Below, piece by piece: positions 38,401-46,184 of a stretch of DNA of 64,000 nucleotides. The position numbers and the translations under genes were made by a program. Positions within the stretch are counted from its first letter, which is position 1. Each line of letters begins with the position of its first letter. The DNA is from Rhodoferax sp. GTDB lineage: Bacteria; Pseudomonadota; Gammaproteobacteria; Burkholderiales; Burkholderiaceae_C. The notes under the pieces were generated by a model. That model did not search any database and was not told the origin of the DNA. It was given only the letters and a program-made list of their open reading frames with translations. The DNA lies in contig JAUXWC010000281.1 of NCBI GenBank assembly GCA_030685025.1, positions 1 to 64,000 of the forward strand. Reading direction: 5' to 3'.

Positions 38401-39166
38401 TGGTGATCACCAAGCGGCCACTCGCGGCGGGCAGCAGGCCGACCGGGCTTACTTCTGCTGAGCCGAGGCCGTTCGCGACGATGCGAACATCGCCACTGTT
38501 GGTCGAGACCCCGGCATGGTCGATCTCAACATCGCCCGCGACCAGCGTCAGAGCACCTGTCGTAGTGGCCAGCGCGGCATCCTTCATCTTGATTGCCGCG
38601 CGGGTCGATCCCAGAAAGCCGAACGCCGTTGGCGCCGCACTGGAAAGGGTGCTCGCGTTGACCGTGTCCGCGTGGAACCTGCCATCGGGGAATTTCAAGT
38701 AATTCGCCGTGCTGACATGAAACGCCCCAGGGACATCCACGCTGGCCCCCGCGCCAAAAGTGACCCCAGCGGGATTGATGAAGAAGAAGGCGGGCGTCGC
38801 ACCGCCAGCGGCGGTGAGGCGTATGGTTCCGTTGATTTGCGAGAGTTCCCCGCCGGTGACTCGGCTGACGACGTTGGCCAGCGTCGGGCTGGTGGTGCTG
38901 AAGTTGGCGGCTTCGCCGGTGGCCAGATTGAAGCTCTGGAAGCTGTGGAACAAGTTGTTGCCGGCCAGCTTGCCCAGCGTCTGGGGGATCAGGTAGTTGG
39001 GCCCGGTCAGTGTTTGGGTGGCTTGGCCAAGACTGCTGTCGGTGCGTATCTGGGCCTCTGCCCCGATGCCAAGCAAGGGTCCGGCGGCCGCCAGTAGCCA
39101 CAGTTTCCACCGCTGGCCGGGCCAGCGGTGGAAATGGACGCAGCGATGCAGTAGGTGGTTTATCAC
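35453..39166 (-). CDS. Two-partner secretion exoprotein (filamentous hemagglutinin-like TpsA)
   Basis: A large secreted or surface beta-helical protein of 1237 residues. Order: extended signal peptide (to GIGAEAQ near residue 40), TPS/haemagglutination domain (about 40-170, with FHSFQSFNLATGEAANF and the INPAGVTFGAGASVDVPGAF element), then at least twelve imperfect repeats of about 45-60 residues carrying ITSDTYGTGKGGNV-type motifs, and a C-terminal region with GRGGLP (about 1193-1198) and a Pro/Thr-rich tail. After the signal peptide the only cysteines are at about 1181 and 1236. The GTG start at 39166 overlaps the CHAT gene's stop (GTGA). No C-terminal toxin domain or immunity gene is seen. 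Confidence 0.9.
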   Translation of the reverse strand: MINHLLHRCVHFHRWPGQRWKLWLLAAAGPLLGIGAEAQIRTDSSLGQATQTLTGPNYLIPQTLGKLAGNNLFHSFQSFNLATGEAANFSTTSPTLANVVSRVTGGELSQINGTIRLTAAGGATPAFFFINPAGVTFGAGASVDVPGAFHVSTANYLKFPDGRFHADTVNASTLSSAAPTAFGFLGSTRAAIKMKDAALATTTGALTLVAGDVEIDHAGVSTNSGDVRIVANGLGSAEVSPVGLLPAASGRLVITNGSYVYTEATARADGGNISLAAGDTSIRAGALVATASTTARPAGSITAELANLEIDGRTARTSTGITSQAAIGDTGAGGDVVVSVRDGIRILGGGMITSDTYGTGKGGNVAIKAGSLLLDGAGHKNSARITSRGDDGSAGVLTAEVAGSIELINGSQVSSDSFGAGKAGGITLRAGNDIRIFLDSFITSDAYGAGNAGPIDLSAKNLIVDATGGSLLTQVSSQALVYSEGHAGSIRVTTSDTLSLVNGGKIITDTYSSGNAGDVFVTTGNLLLDGRDYAGSTGIFSSSSFLSSGNGGTLNINVSGDAQILQSAKVSSSTWGDGLGGKVVFKANNLLIDGMGNLAGAAIGSEATLTSSSNGGSVTVDVPGHLRIFNIGHISAATGGRGNAGAVSVRAGQLTIDGQASGLAGIESSGFTSRSGNAGPVRVEVAGDVLLTRGGSVRTDTSGDGQGGDLTLRVGGDLKVEDRGKITSATGRSGQGGNVDLAVNGRLIVGAGGLIRSDTLGSGNAGKLDISASQVILASGGIEDFAWILSDSRGSGAAGQVTVKASKSIELAEGGFITSDAHGTGRGGSVLVSAPDIRIGGSGLLLGAAISSDTYSRGSAGHVEVTAQTLTIEGGASQYPTGVTSRSYPGASGNAGAVVVNTSGELRVIGGGAITSSTDGSGRGGEVHVKAASIEVSGADSQIGAVATKLSSGQAGNVTVQSSGALVLRAGATLSIENDGNHAQPSSGSTSTLTVQAIDLMVDGGAIKANSTGNVAAGTLQINTSDHVTLNQGSITTSANSGNGGSIRVSGGKLVALNNSQITTSVLGATGNGGDIQIGADALVLNSGFIQANTAANQASGGLVNIDVKTLIASGSTLFVGGQSAYDYAPKVFSFNVIQAAAPTGVSGAIDITSPVLDLSGSLGRLNAQVMDDISLGRNPCRVSAGSSLALAGRGGLPVSYRGLLRAQASPITPDKTPTTSAPPPAPLAKLTHTPCL

Positions 39167-41451
39167 AGCCAGTTCCCAATCAAGGCAAACGGTGCCCAGT
39201 AGAACGGGTGCGCCAGTTGCCGGTTGCCAATCAGTTGACGCTGCGATTGGCGCAGCGCCTGCGCTTTGCTCAGGCCTTGTTGGGTCAAGCCCCGGTAAAA
39301 GTTCTCCATTACCAGCACCGCTGCCTCGTCGTCCACTGGCCAAAGCGTTCCCAAGACGCTCTTGGCGCGCGCTTTCATGGCGGCGCCGGAGATGCCCAGC
39401 GGTGCGCGATCATTGCCGGCTGCGGTCTCGCACGCGGACAGGCTTAGCAACTCGATCGGATGTTTATGGAACTGTTCGCCCGACAACATGCTCTGTAGGC
39501 CATCAAGCGTCAGCAAATCGTCATACGCCAGGATGTAGCTGGAATCGGCGCTGCCACCAAACACACCGTGCGAGGCGACGTGAACAATGCGGTGTTGCTG
39601 TGACTGGGCCGCGAGCCTGAAGGCGTCGACGGTGAATCGCGCGTCCAGCAGGCTGGTGCCGGGCAGGATGCGTTGCAGTGCCTCGACCTCTTTGGTAACG
39701 CCCGGCAAGGCCAGGGCATCACGCAGGGATTCCAGGTTCTCGGCGCGTGTTGGGGCTGTCGCGGCGGCGGAACGGGTCGCGCTGGCTCGAGGCAGGCGCA
39801 GCAAACGATCCGGCGACGACCCGGGCAATGACCGCGCTGCGGAGGCATCCGCGAGCAATACGGCGAGCCGGGTCGAGCCGTACTTGTCGACTACCTGGCC
39901 GAAGCTTGAGGCGCCTGCCACCAACGCCGTCATGGACTTCCGCAGTGGCGCCAGCGTGTTGGTCATCGTCAACCCGGTCACGGTGGCGATCGCGTATTTT
40001 TCAATGGCGTATTGCTGGCCGTCATGCAGGGCGCCCAGTGGAATCGTTCGCATCGTGCCGTCTGGGACAAACACCACCGTGTCGATCGCACTCGAGCGGA
40101 TGATGACCTCCAGCGGGCGCAGTATCCAGTCGTAGAGCTGTCTTGCCGCGCTGAGGTGCCGACCGCGGTGGTTGCGCAGTTCCCCCGCCAGTGCGCTGGC
40201 TGTCGCCTGTACCGCCTGGTTCGGGACGGTTGTGCTGAATCGGACCATGGCCTCAGGGGTCTCGACCAGCAGCTCGATGCGATCAGCAAAGATGATCGGG
40301 TACAGCACCAGTGTGCCCGGCGCAATCTCGGTGCGGCTGCCGCCCTTGACGGCGTCCACCGCGCAACGGTCGCCCAGATAGTCCTGCATCTCGGTCTGCT
40401 TGAGCAGTTCAATGGTGTCGCGAGCCCGACGCAGCGTGGCATCAAGCTGAGCCTGGGGCTCTGTGTTGGCGATCTTCAGCAGGGTGTCCACTAGCCCGAG
40501 GTAGATCGGCTCGAACGTGGAACGAAATGAGGACTGCCCGTCATCATATTCAATGGGAATGTCCTGGCGCATCCGCTCAAGCTGGTTCACCGCGCTTTGG
40601 TAGGCGGTCAGCGCGAGTTGGTCCTGCCCTTGCGCCAGATACAGCCGCGCGGACCGCCACGCCAGCGCGACGGCCAGATCGCCCGCCGAATCGTTGCCGG
40701 TGCCGCGCAGGCGCATGACCGCCTCCCGATTCAGTCGCGTGGCGTCGGCGATGTGGCCTTGCGCTTCGTGCCATTGTGCCAACGCGTCCAAGGATTCCAG
40801 GTGCACGCGCGAGCCTGGGGCTGCCTGGCTGGCCAGCGTATGCGCCCGGTTCAGGCTGCGGTAACCAAGCGAATCGGTCTGTCTGCCCAAGTTGAGGGCT
40901 TGCTGCCCAAGGCTAAGGTAAAGCCGAGCGTCGAGCCTGCCTGTGGCATGGTTGCCGATGTTGCGGTAGAGCGCTTCCAAACCCTGCGCGCGTTGCGCTG
41001 GTGGCTGCAGTCGGGCCAGGCTAAGCTCGGCAAACAGGCCGGTGGTGCGCTCTGCGGCGGCCATTTGCTTGGCCTGGTTGTAGTGTTCAGTCGCGAGGGC
41101 CGGGTCCTTGCGAAGCAGCGCGAGGTTGCCGAGGTCAATCGCCAATCCGGCGCGCTCTTCGCCAACGGCCAGGGATTGCGCATCGTGGAGGGACAGCGCG
41201 GCCTGATCCAGCCGTCGCGCTTGCAGCAGCGTGGCGCCCAATTCGCGTGCTGCCTGGGTACGCTCGGCGTCGTCGCGGGCGAGCTGCCTGGCACGTTGGA
41301 AGTGCGCGATGGATTGGTCAATCCCTCCGCCTTGCCGCGCTGCCGCACCGGTGGCCATCAAGCTGGCCCAATTCAGGGGTTGTTGCGCCACGGACAGCGT
41401 GGTCAGACCAGCCAAGGTGATCGCCATCAACCGTCGAATGTTTGGAGACAT
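39163..41451 (-). CDS. Exported TPR-CHAT protein (caspase-like peptidase)
   Basis: A 762-residue protein with a signal peptide (MSPNIRRLMAITLAGLTTLS), TPR repeats (about 30-340) and a C-terminal CHAT domain (about 440-762). CHAT is a clan CD, caspase/separase-like protease fold. The catalytic pair is visible: His in HVASHGVF (about 628) and Cys in LSLSACETAAG (about 674), 46 residues apart. So it should be an active periplasmic or secreted protease. It is the first gene of a coupled unit with a TPS exoprotein and its transporter; TpsA processing is a plausible job, but this is inference. The start at 41451 fits the signal peptide; the frame is open further upstream. Confidence 0.88.
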   Translation of the reverse strand: MSPNIRRLMAITLAGLTTLSVAQQPLNWASLMATGAAARQGGGIDQSIAHFQRARQLARDDAERTQAARELGATLLQARRLDQAALSLHDAQSLAVGEERAGLAIDLGNLALLRKDPALATEHYNQAKQMAAAERTTGLFAELSLARLQPPAQRAQGLEALYRNIGNHATGRLDARLYLSLGQQALNLGRQTDSLGYRSLNRAHTLASQAAPGSRVHLESLDALAQWHEAQGHIADATRLNREAVMRLRGTGNDSAGDLAVALAWRSARLYLAQGQDQLALTAYQSAVNQLERMRQDIPIEYDDGQSSFRSTFEPIYLGLVDTLLKIANTEPQAQLDATLRRARDTIELLKQTEMQDYLGDRCAVDAVKGGSRTEIAPGTLVLYPIIFADRIELLVETPEAMVRFSTTVPNQAVQATASALAGELRNHRGRHLSAARQLYDWILRPLEVIIRSSAIDTVVFVPDGTMRTIPLGALHDGQQYAIEKYAIATVTGLTMTNTLAPLRKSMTALVAGASSFGQVVDKYGSTRLAVLLADASAARSLPGSSPDRLLRLPRASATRSAAATAPTRAENLESLRDALALPGVTKEVEALQRILPGTSLLDARFTVDAFRLAAQSQQHRIVHVASHGVFGGSADSSYILAYDDLLTLDGLQSMLSGEQFHKHPIELLSLSACETAAGNDRAPLGISGAAMKARAKSVLGTLWPVDDEAAVLVMENFYRGLTQQGLSKAQALRQSQRQLIGNRQLAHPFYWAPFALIGNWL

Positions 41452-41635
41452 TGGCAACTCGTTGTTTGGGGCCACTATGCGTGTCAAGGCGTGGCCCTGC
41501 GCCCGCAATCGACCGAATCACAGTCCTCGGCTACCGACCCGGCTGCCGATCAGTGATTATGCGGCGCCCGTGGGGCGGCGTCGAGTCTGTGGCTGCTGGT
41601 CGGGCTGCTGGCCAGTGGTCGGGGGGCCAGACCAG

Positions 41636-42829
41636 TCAGTCGGCTGGATGTTGGCTGGCGGTTCGGTCAGCGACGCGCGTGGCGTACACACTCAAGACCA
41701 TCGACAACAACAGAATCGCCAAACCCACGGCATGCAATCTTGACATCTCTCCATGAGCGATCAACCAGCCTCCGCTGGCCGCACCGAGGGCTTGCCCGGC
41801 ATACATGGCGGAGGTATTGAGGGCGATCGAGCCCGACGACAAGGCGGGCGCCAGGCCCACCAGACGGGCTTGTTGGGCCGAATTGGCCGCGAAACAGCCC
41901 AACGCCCAGGGCACCAGGATGAGCCCGGCCACAATCAGGCTATTGCCCAGCGGCCACAGCGTCAAGCTGCAGGCTATCAGCGCAATCGCCAGGGTGACCG
42001 ACTTGGCCGCACCCATGCGGTCGATGTTGTGCGAAATCCAGAGGTTGCCCAGAAAGCCGAATGCGCCGAACCACGCAAACATCAGGCTGAGCTGGACTGG
42101 GTTGATGTTCAAGGTAACCTTGAAGTAGGGCGCAAAGTAGGAAAACAGCACAAATTGACCGGCCGAGTAAAGTGCGGTCACGCCGATGCAAAGCAACAAG
42201 CCCCGCGATCGGAATGTCTGGCGCCAGGTGTCAAAGGTGAATGCCGGTGGCGTGAGACCGCGAGGCATGGTGTGCCAGACCCAGACGGCGCTGGCACATG
42301 ACAACAGACCGACCAGGACGAAGGCATAACGCCAACCCATACTGCCCCCAACCCATGAACCAATGGGCATGCCAAGCACCGAGGCGACCGACCAGCCGAG
42401 GAACACCAGGCTGATGGCGCGTCCACGCTGGTGCGGGGGAACCAGCGCACCGACGCAAGCCGCCGCCTGCGGCGTGAAGATCGCCGGGGAAACCACGGTC
42501 AATACGCGTGCCAACAGCAGGGTTTCGAAATTTGGCATGACCGCGCAAACCATGTGCATCAGGCCGTACCACAGCATGCAGCCCGCTAACAAGTGCCTGC
42601 GGTCCCAAGTCGAGACCACGCCCGCCAGTACGGGCGCACTCAGGCACATCAGCAAGGCGGCAGCGGAGATGAGCTGCCCCGCCACCGGAATGCTGACCGC
42701 CAGCGAGGCGCTGATGTCGTTGAGCGTGCCAGGCACGACCATGACGCCGCTGCCGATGACGAAATTGCCAAACAACAGTGCCCACAGGACGCTTGGCAGC
42801 GCGGGCTGCGGCTGCCGCCCGGTGTTCAA
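41636..42829 (-). CDS. MFS transporter (DHA1/AraJ-like)
   Basis: A 397-residue 12-helix inner-membrane exporter. Features include LLFGNFVIGSGVMVVPGTLNDI in helix 1, LLARVLTVVSPAIFTPQAAA in helix 4, and HQRGRAISLVFLGWSVASVLGMPIGSW in helix 5, typical of the arabinose-efflux/DHA1 group. The start is TTG, whose bases overlap the stop of the upstream dehydrogenase (TTGA), implying coupled translation of a two-gene unit. An exported product of the dehydrogenase is possible but not shown. Confidence 0.82.
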   Translation of the reverse strand: MNTGRQPQPALPSVLWALLFGNFVIGSGVMVVPGTLNDISASLAVSIPVAGQLISAAALLMCLSAPVLAGVVSTWDRRHLLAGCMLWYGLMHMVCAVMPNFETLLLARVLTVVSPAIFTPQAAACVGALVPPHQRGRAISLVFLGWSVASVLGMPIGSWVGGSMGWRYAFVLVGLLSCASAVWVWHTMPRGLTPPAFTFDTWRQTFRSRGLLLCIGVTALYSAGQFVLFSYFAPYFKVTLNINPVQLSLMFAWFGAFGFLGNLWISHNIDRMGAAKSVTLAIALIACSLTLWPLGNSLIVAGLILVPWALGCFAANSAQQARLVGLAPALSSGSIALNTSAMYAGQALGAASGGWLIAHGEMSRLHAVGLAILLLSMVLSVYATRVADRTASQHPAD

Positions 42830-43833
42830 CGCCGAACCTGCAGCGCGCCCGGGTTGACGATGTTCGTCGGCGTGCCCTTGATGAAGTTCACGACGTTGTC
42901 AAATGCGGCGCCGAAGTACAGCTCATAGCTGTCTCTCTCGACATAGCCGATGTGCGGCGTGCAGATACAGTTCTCCAGTCGCAACAGGGCGTGGCCCTGC
43001 AGGATCGGCTCGGTCTCGAACACGTCGACCGCGGCCAGGCCCGGCCGGCCCCGGTTGAGTGCACTGATCAAGGCATCCGGTTCGATCAGTTCGGCACGTG
43101 ACGTATTGACCAGCAAAGCAGATGGCTTCATCCGGGTCAGGTCTTCAAGTCGAACGATGGAACGGGTTTCGTCGTTGAGCCGAAGGTGCAGCGAGAGCAC
43201 GTCGGAGCGCTCGAACAAGTCGCTCTGGGAGCCGGCCATCTCGAAGCCGTCTTGCGTGGCGCGCTCGCGGGACTGCTCACGGCCCCAAACCAACGCGTTC
43301 ATGCCAAACGCCCTGGCGTAGCCGGCCACGATTTGGCCTATCCTGCCGTAGCCAAACACGCCAAGTGTCCTTCCCCGAAGCACGGTGCCCAGTCCAAAAT
43401 TGGCCGGCATTGAGCTGGCCTTCAGGCCAGACTGCTGCCACGCCCCATGTTTGAGGTTTCCGATGTACTGCGGGAGTCGGCGCGTGGCCGCCATGATCAG
43501 GGCCCAAGTCAGTTCTGCGGGTGCCACGGGTGAGCCGGTTCCTTCGGCCACCGCAATGCCGCGCTCGGTGCACGCCAGCACATCAATGTGCGGGCCAACG
43601 CGGCCGGTCTGGGCGATCAGCTTGAGCTTGGGAAGTTTGTCGATGATCTGTCGCGGCAGGTGGGTGCGCTCGCGGTTGAGCACAATCACGTCGGCGTCTT
43701 TGAGTCGCACCGAGAGCTGACCCAACCCCTTGACGGTGTTGGTGTAGACCTTGGCCTGAAACGCATCCAGTTTGGCGGCGCAGTCCAGTTTGCGCACAGC
43801 GTCCTGGTAGTCATCAAGAATCACAATATTCAT
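42826..43833 (-). CDS. D-2-hydroxyacid dehydrogenase family protein
   Basis: A 335-residue NAD(P)-dependent dehydrogenase. The Rossmann motif FGYGRIGQIVAGYARAFGM lies around residues 161-179; the catalytic set is in VNTSRAELIEPD (Arg in SRAE), VFETEPI (Glu) and CTPHIGYVERDSYE (His). SerA/PhyDH-like architecture without a C-terminal ACT domain. Substrate unknown; phosphoglycerate, lactate and other 2-hydroxyacids are all possible. It precedes an MFS exporter with overlapping codons. Confidence 0.88.
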   Translation of the reverse strand: MNIVILDDYQDAVRKLDCAAKLDAFQAKVYTNTVKGLGQLSVRLKDADVIVLNRERTHLPRQIIDKLPKLKLIAQTGRVGPHIDVLACTERGIAVAEGTGSPVAPAELTWALIMAATRRLPQYIGNLKHGAWQQSGLKASSMPANFGLGTVLRGRTLGVFGYGRIGQIVAGYARAFGMNALVWGREQSRERATQDGFEMAGSQSDLFERSDVLSLHLRLNDETRSIVRLEDLTRMKPSALLVNTSRAELIEPDALISALNRGRPGLAAVDVFETEPILQGHALLRLENCICTPHIGYVERDSYELYFGAAFDNVVNFIKGTPTNIVNPGALQVRR

Positions 43834-43939
43834 GGGGGTAATTGTGCCTTGGCAAATCCGGCCGCCCGTGCCGACATGGAAATCCCAATAGCGGTAGCAT
43901 CACCACGTTGCCAGCCCTCACCCGTCAAGGAGGTACCCA

Positions 43940-44040
43940 ATGGGTTCTTCGACGTGACGACCGCTTACGCCATCCTGCGTCACAACGGGGTGGACCTCGG
44001 CAAGCGCGACTACCCCGGCTGGCGCCCAGCAGCAAGTTAG
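43940..44040 (+). pseudogene. Possible tiny ORF with a frame mismatch
   Basis: A strong ribosome binding site (AAGGAGG at 43927-43933) is followed 6 bases later by an ATG (43940) whose frame stops after five codons. One frame over, an ORF with protein-like character runs to 44040: VTTAYAILRHNGVDLGKRDY then PGWRPAAS, beginning at a GTG (43954). One added base would join the ATG to this frame (about 33 residues). It could be a small protein with a sequencing error, a decayed gene or chance. Tail overlaps the converging gene by 4 bases. Confidence 0.3.
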
Positions 44041-44381
44041 TGCAGAGCCGCCTCGCGCGCGGCCAGCCGATCAAGCTCGGCGCAGACGTCGGCCATGCGC
44101 CCGGATATAACCATGCGCCCGACTTGTGCCGGTGTCTGGCCCGCCTCCAGAAAACGCACCACCCGCAAAGGCCGGCGTGGCGCGGCGCCGCCCGGCTCCA
44201 TGGCGGCACGTCCGGCCACCCAGGTCGGGCGCGGCGACGGCGCCTTGGTCGAACCGCTCGCACGGTGGCGGCCTGACGCCGCCTGCTGCGCCTGCGGTTG
44301 GGTGGCGGCGGGCAGCAACCAGCGCAGCAGGCTCTGAAGCGGGGCCATCAGGGCGGGCGTTGTCATCAAAGTGGTATTCAT
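44037..44381 (-). CDS. Hypothetical protein downstream of lexA
   Basis: A 114-residue protein of unknown function, starting 21 bases after the lexA stop on the same strand, so it should be transcribed with lexA and be SOS-inducible. The N-terminal half is Ala/Gln/Arg-rich and probably flexible. The C-terminal half (RVVRFLEAGQTPAQVGRMVISG, then RMADVCAELDRLAAREAA) looks conserved; similar tails occur, as I recall, in small Comamonadaceae proteins of unknown function. It is not recognisable as SulA or an ImuA-type protein. AAGG lies about 9 bases upstream of the ATG. Confidence 0.65.
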   Translation of the reverse strand: MNTTLMTTPALMAPLQSLLRWLLPAATQPQAQQAASGRHRASGSTKAPSPRPTWVAGRAAMEPGGAAPRRPLRVVRFLEAGQTPAQVGRMVISGRMADVCAELDRLAAREAALH

Positions 44382-44402
44382 GGGGTGCCTTGTGGATGGC
44401 AG

Positions 44403-45077
44403 TTACATCAGCATGGTGTTGCGGATCAATCCGACGGCGAGGCCTTCGATCTCAAAGGGCTCGCCCGGTTCGACCACAATCGTTTGGTAGTCCGGGTTCT
44501 CCGGGTGAAGCTCGATCAGGTGTTTGTTGCGCCGAAACCGTTTGACCGTTACCTCGTCACCGAGTCGCGCCACGACGATCTGGCCATTCTTGGCGTCCTT
44601 GGTGCTTTGGACCGCCAGCAAATCGCCGTCCATGATGCCGGCGTCCCGCATGGACATGCCACGCACTTTTAGCAAGTAGTCGGGCTTGCGCTGGAACAGG
44701 CTGTTTTCGACATAGTAGGTCTGATCAATGTGCTCTTGCGCCAGGATTGGCGAGCCTGCCGCGACCCGCCCGATCAGTGGCAAGGCCAGTTGCGCCAAGC
44801 CGGGAAGTGGCAGCGAGAATTGCTTGTTGCGCGACTCGTTGATGGAGCGCAGCGCGTCACTCTTGAGGCGAATGCCCCGTGAGGTGCCGCTGACCAGCTC
44901 AATGACACCCTTGCGGGCCAGTGCCTGAAGGTGCTCCTCGGCGGCGTTGGCGGACTTGAAGCCCAACTCGGTCGCGATCTCGGCCCGGGTTGGCGGCGCA
45001 CCCGTGCGGGCGATCGCGCTCTGGATAAGATCGAGGATCTGCTGCTGGCGGGCAGTGAGTTTGGGGCTTTCAAGCAT
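44403..45077 (-). CDS. lexA: SOS repressor LexA
   Basis: Transcriptional repressor of DNA-damage genes that self-cleaves when RecA filaments form. The 224 residues have the winged helix ([20 protein letters not shown]; recognition region [23 protein letters not shown]) and a C-terminal S24 protease domain. The cleavage site Ala-Gly is in GRVAAGSP (about 98-104), the catalytic Ser in RGMSMRDAG (about 142) and the Lys in VTVKRF (about 180). Two LexA boxes lie in the divergent region upstream, so it controls itself. Confidence 0.98.
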   Translation of the reverse strand: MLESPKLTARQQQILDLIQSAIARTGAPPTRAEIATELGFKSANAAEEHLQALARKGVIELVSGTSRGIRLKSDALRSINESRNKQFSLPLPGLAQLALPLIGRVAAGSPILAQEHIDQTYYVENSLFQRKPDYLLKVRGMSMRDAGIMDGDLLAVQSTKDAKNGQIVVARLGDEVTVKRFRRNKHLIELHPENPDYQTIVVEPGEPFEIEGLAVGLIRNTMLM

Positions 45078-45124
45078 GATGGCTCCTTAGGGGTTGGTTC
45101 GCGACGGCTGTGGGTGTGTACACG

Positions 45125-45140
45125 CTGTTTCGATATCCAG
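45125..45140. promoter_or_regulatory. LexA box 1
   Basis: CTG-N10-CAG (CTGTTTCGATATCCAG), the first of two boxes in the region between lexA and the divergent asparaginase gene. It lies 48 bases upstream of the lexA ATG. Its start is 19 bases from that of the second box, so the two lie on roughly the same DNA face. Confidence 0.75.
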
Positions 45141-45143
45141 TAG

Positions 45144-45159
45144 CTGTATTTTTAACCAG
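45144..45159. promoter_or_regulatory. LexA box 2
   Basis: CTG-N10-CAG (CTGTATTTTTAACCAG), a close match to the proteobacterial SOS box with an AT-rich centre. Its right end lies 20 bases before the asparaginase ATG at 45180, so LexA bound here could repress both divergent genes. Confidence 0.75.
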
Positions 45160-45179
45160 TTTTCGGAAGTTTGCAAGCG

Positions 45180-46178
45180 ATGTCTTCAAAAGCATGCGCC
45201 AGGCTGGTCGTCTTGGGAACCGGCGGCACCATCGCCGGACAGGCCAGTAGCCAGTCTGACAACATCGGCTACAGCGCCGCGCAGGTGGGCGTGGCGCAGT
45301 TGCTGGCCAGTGTGCCCGCGCTCGATCAGGCGTTGACCGGTCATGAATTGGTGAGTGAGCAGGTCGCACAGATCGACAGCAAGGACATGGACTTCGCGGT
45401 TTGGCGGGCGCTGCACCAGCGTGCCAGCCACTATTTGGCCCAAGATGAGGTGGCCGGCGTCGTGATCACGCATGGCACCGATACGCTGGAGGAGACAGCA
45501 TATTTCCTGCAGTGCACGCTGGCGCCCGCGTTGTTGCAGGCCAAGCCCGTGGTCCTGACTTGTGCCATGCGGCCGGCGTCTGCGGTCACGCCCGACGGCT
45601 TGTGTAATTTGCTGGACGCCACGACGGTTGCCCTGTCAACTGCGGCACGGGGCGTCTCGGTGGTTTGTGCGGGGACCGTGCACGCTGCGGCGGACGTGCA
45701 GAAAGTCCACACCTACCGGCTTGATGCGTTCGACTCGGGCGACAGTGGTCCTCTGGCTTATGTCGAGGAAGGTGCGCTACGTCAATTGAGAAGCTGGCCG
45801 GAGCCCAGTTCAAGCAGTGCGCATGCCGTCATCGGGACTTTGCCCGATGTCGACGGATGGCCAAGAGTCGAAATCGTGATGAGCCACGCGGGTGCTGGCG
45901 CAGCGGTGGTTGACGCGCTACTGGCGCAGCGGGCCGTCGCGGCGCCAGGCGTGTTGCCGCTTCGTGGGCTGGTCGTGGCGGGCACTGGCAACGGAACTGT
46001 CCATGTCGCGCTGCAGGCCGCTCTGCTGCGGGCTCAGGCGGCGGGCATTGTGGTGGTGCGTGCCAGTCGCTGCACCGGCGGGTGGGTGTTGCCCAGGTCG
46101 GACGACGTGTTCCCTGATTCGCAGGGCTTGTCGGCCGTCAAGGCCCGGATCGCCCTGATGCTGCGCCTGATGGCCTAG
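45180..46178 (+). CDS. L-asparaginase (type II-like)
   Basis: Hydrolyses asparagine to aspartate and ammonia. The 332-residue protein has the first active-site motif VVLGTGGTIAG (Thr in TGGTIAG, residues 13-19) and the second ITHGTDTLEETAYFL (Thr-Asp pair, about 97-99). No signal peptide is seen, so it is probably cytoplasmic although the sequence is closer to the type II group. The ATG at 45180 is used, with GGAAG upstream. A LexA box lies 20 bases before the start. Confidence 0.9.
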   Translation: MSSKACARLVVLGTGGTIAGQASSQSDNIGYSAAQVGVAQLLASVPALDQALTGHELVSEQVAQIDSKDMDFAVWRALHQRASHYLAQDEVAGVVITHGTDTLEETAYFLQCTLAPALLQAKPVVLTCAMRPASAVTPDGLCNLLDATTVALSTAARGVSVVCAGTVHAAADVQKVHTYRLDAFDSGDSGPLAYVEEGALRQLRSWPEPSSSSAHAVIGTLPDVDGWPRVEIVMSHAGAGAAVVDALLAQRAVAAPGVLPLRGLVVAGTGNGTVHVALQAALLRAQAAGIVVVRASRCTGGWVLPRSDDVFPDSQGLSAVKARIALMLRLMA

Positions 46179-46184
46179 CACTCC

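Noticed and set aside
35453..39166. CRISPR or satellite DNA within the TpsA gene
   Set aside because: Repetition is at protein level with variable spacing and diverged DNA; it is the beta-helix repeat of an exoprotein.
35453..41451. Contact-dependent inhibition (CdiA/CdiB) system
   Set aside because: No VENN-type motif, no C-terminal toxin domain and no small immunity gene; the tail is a GRGGLP-type end.
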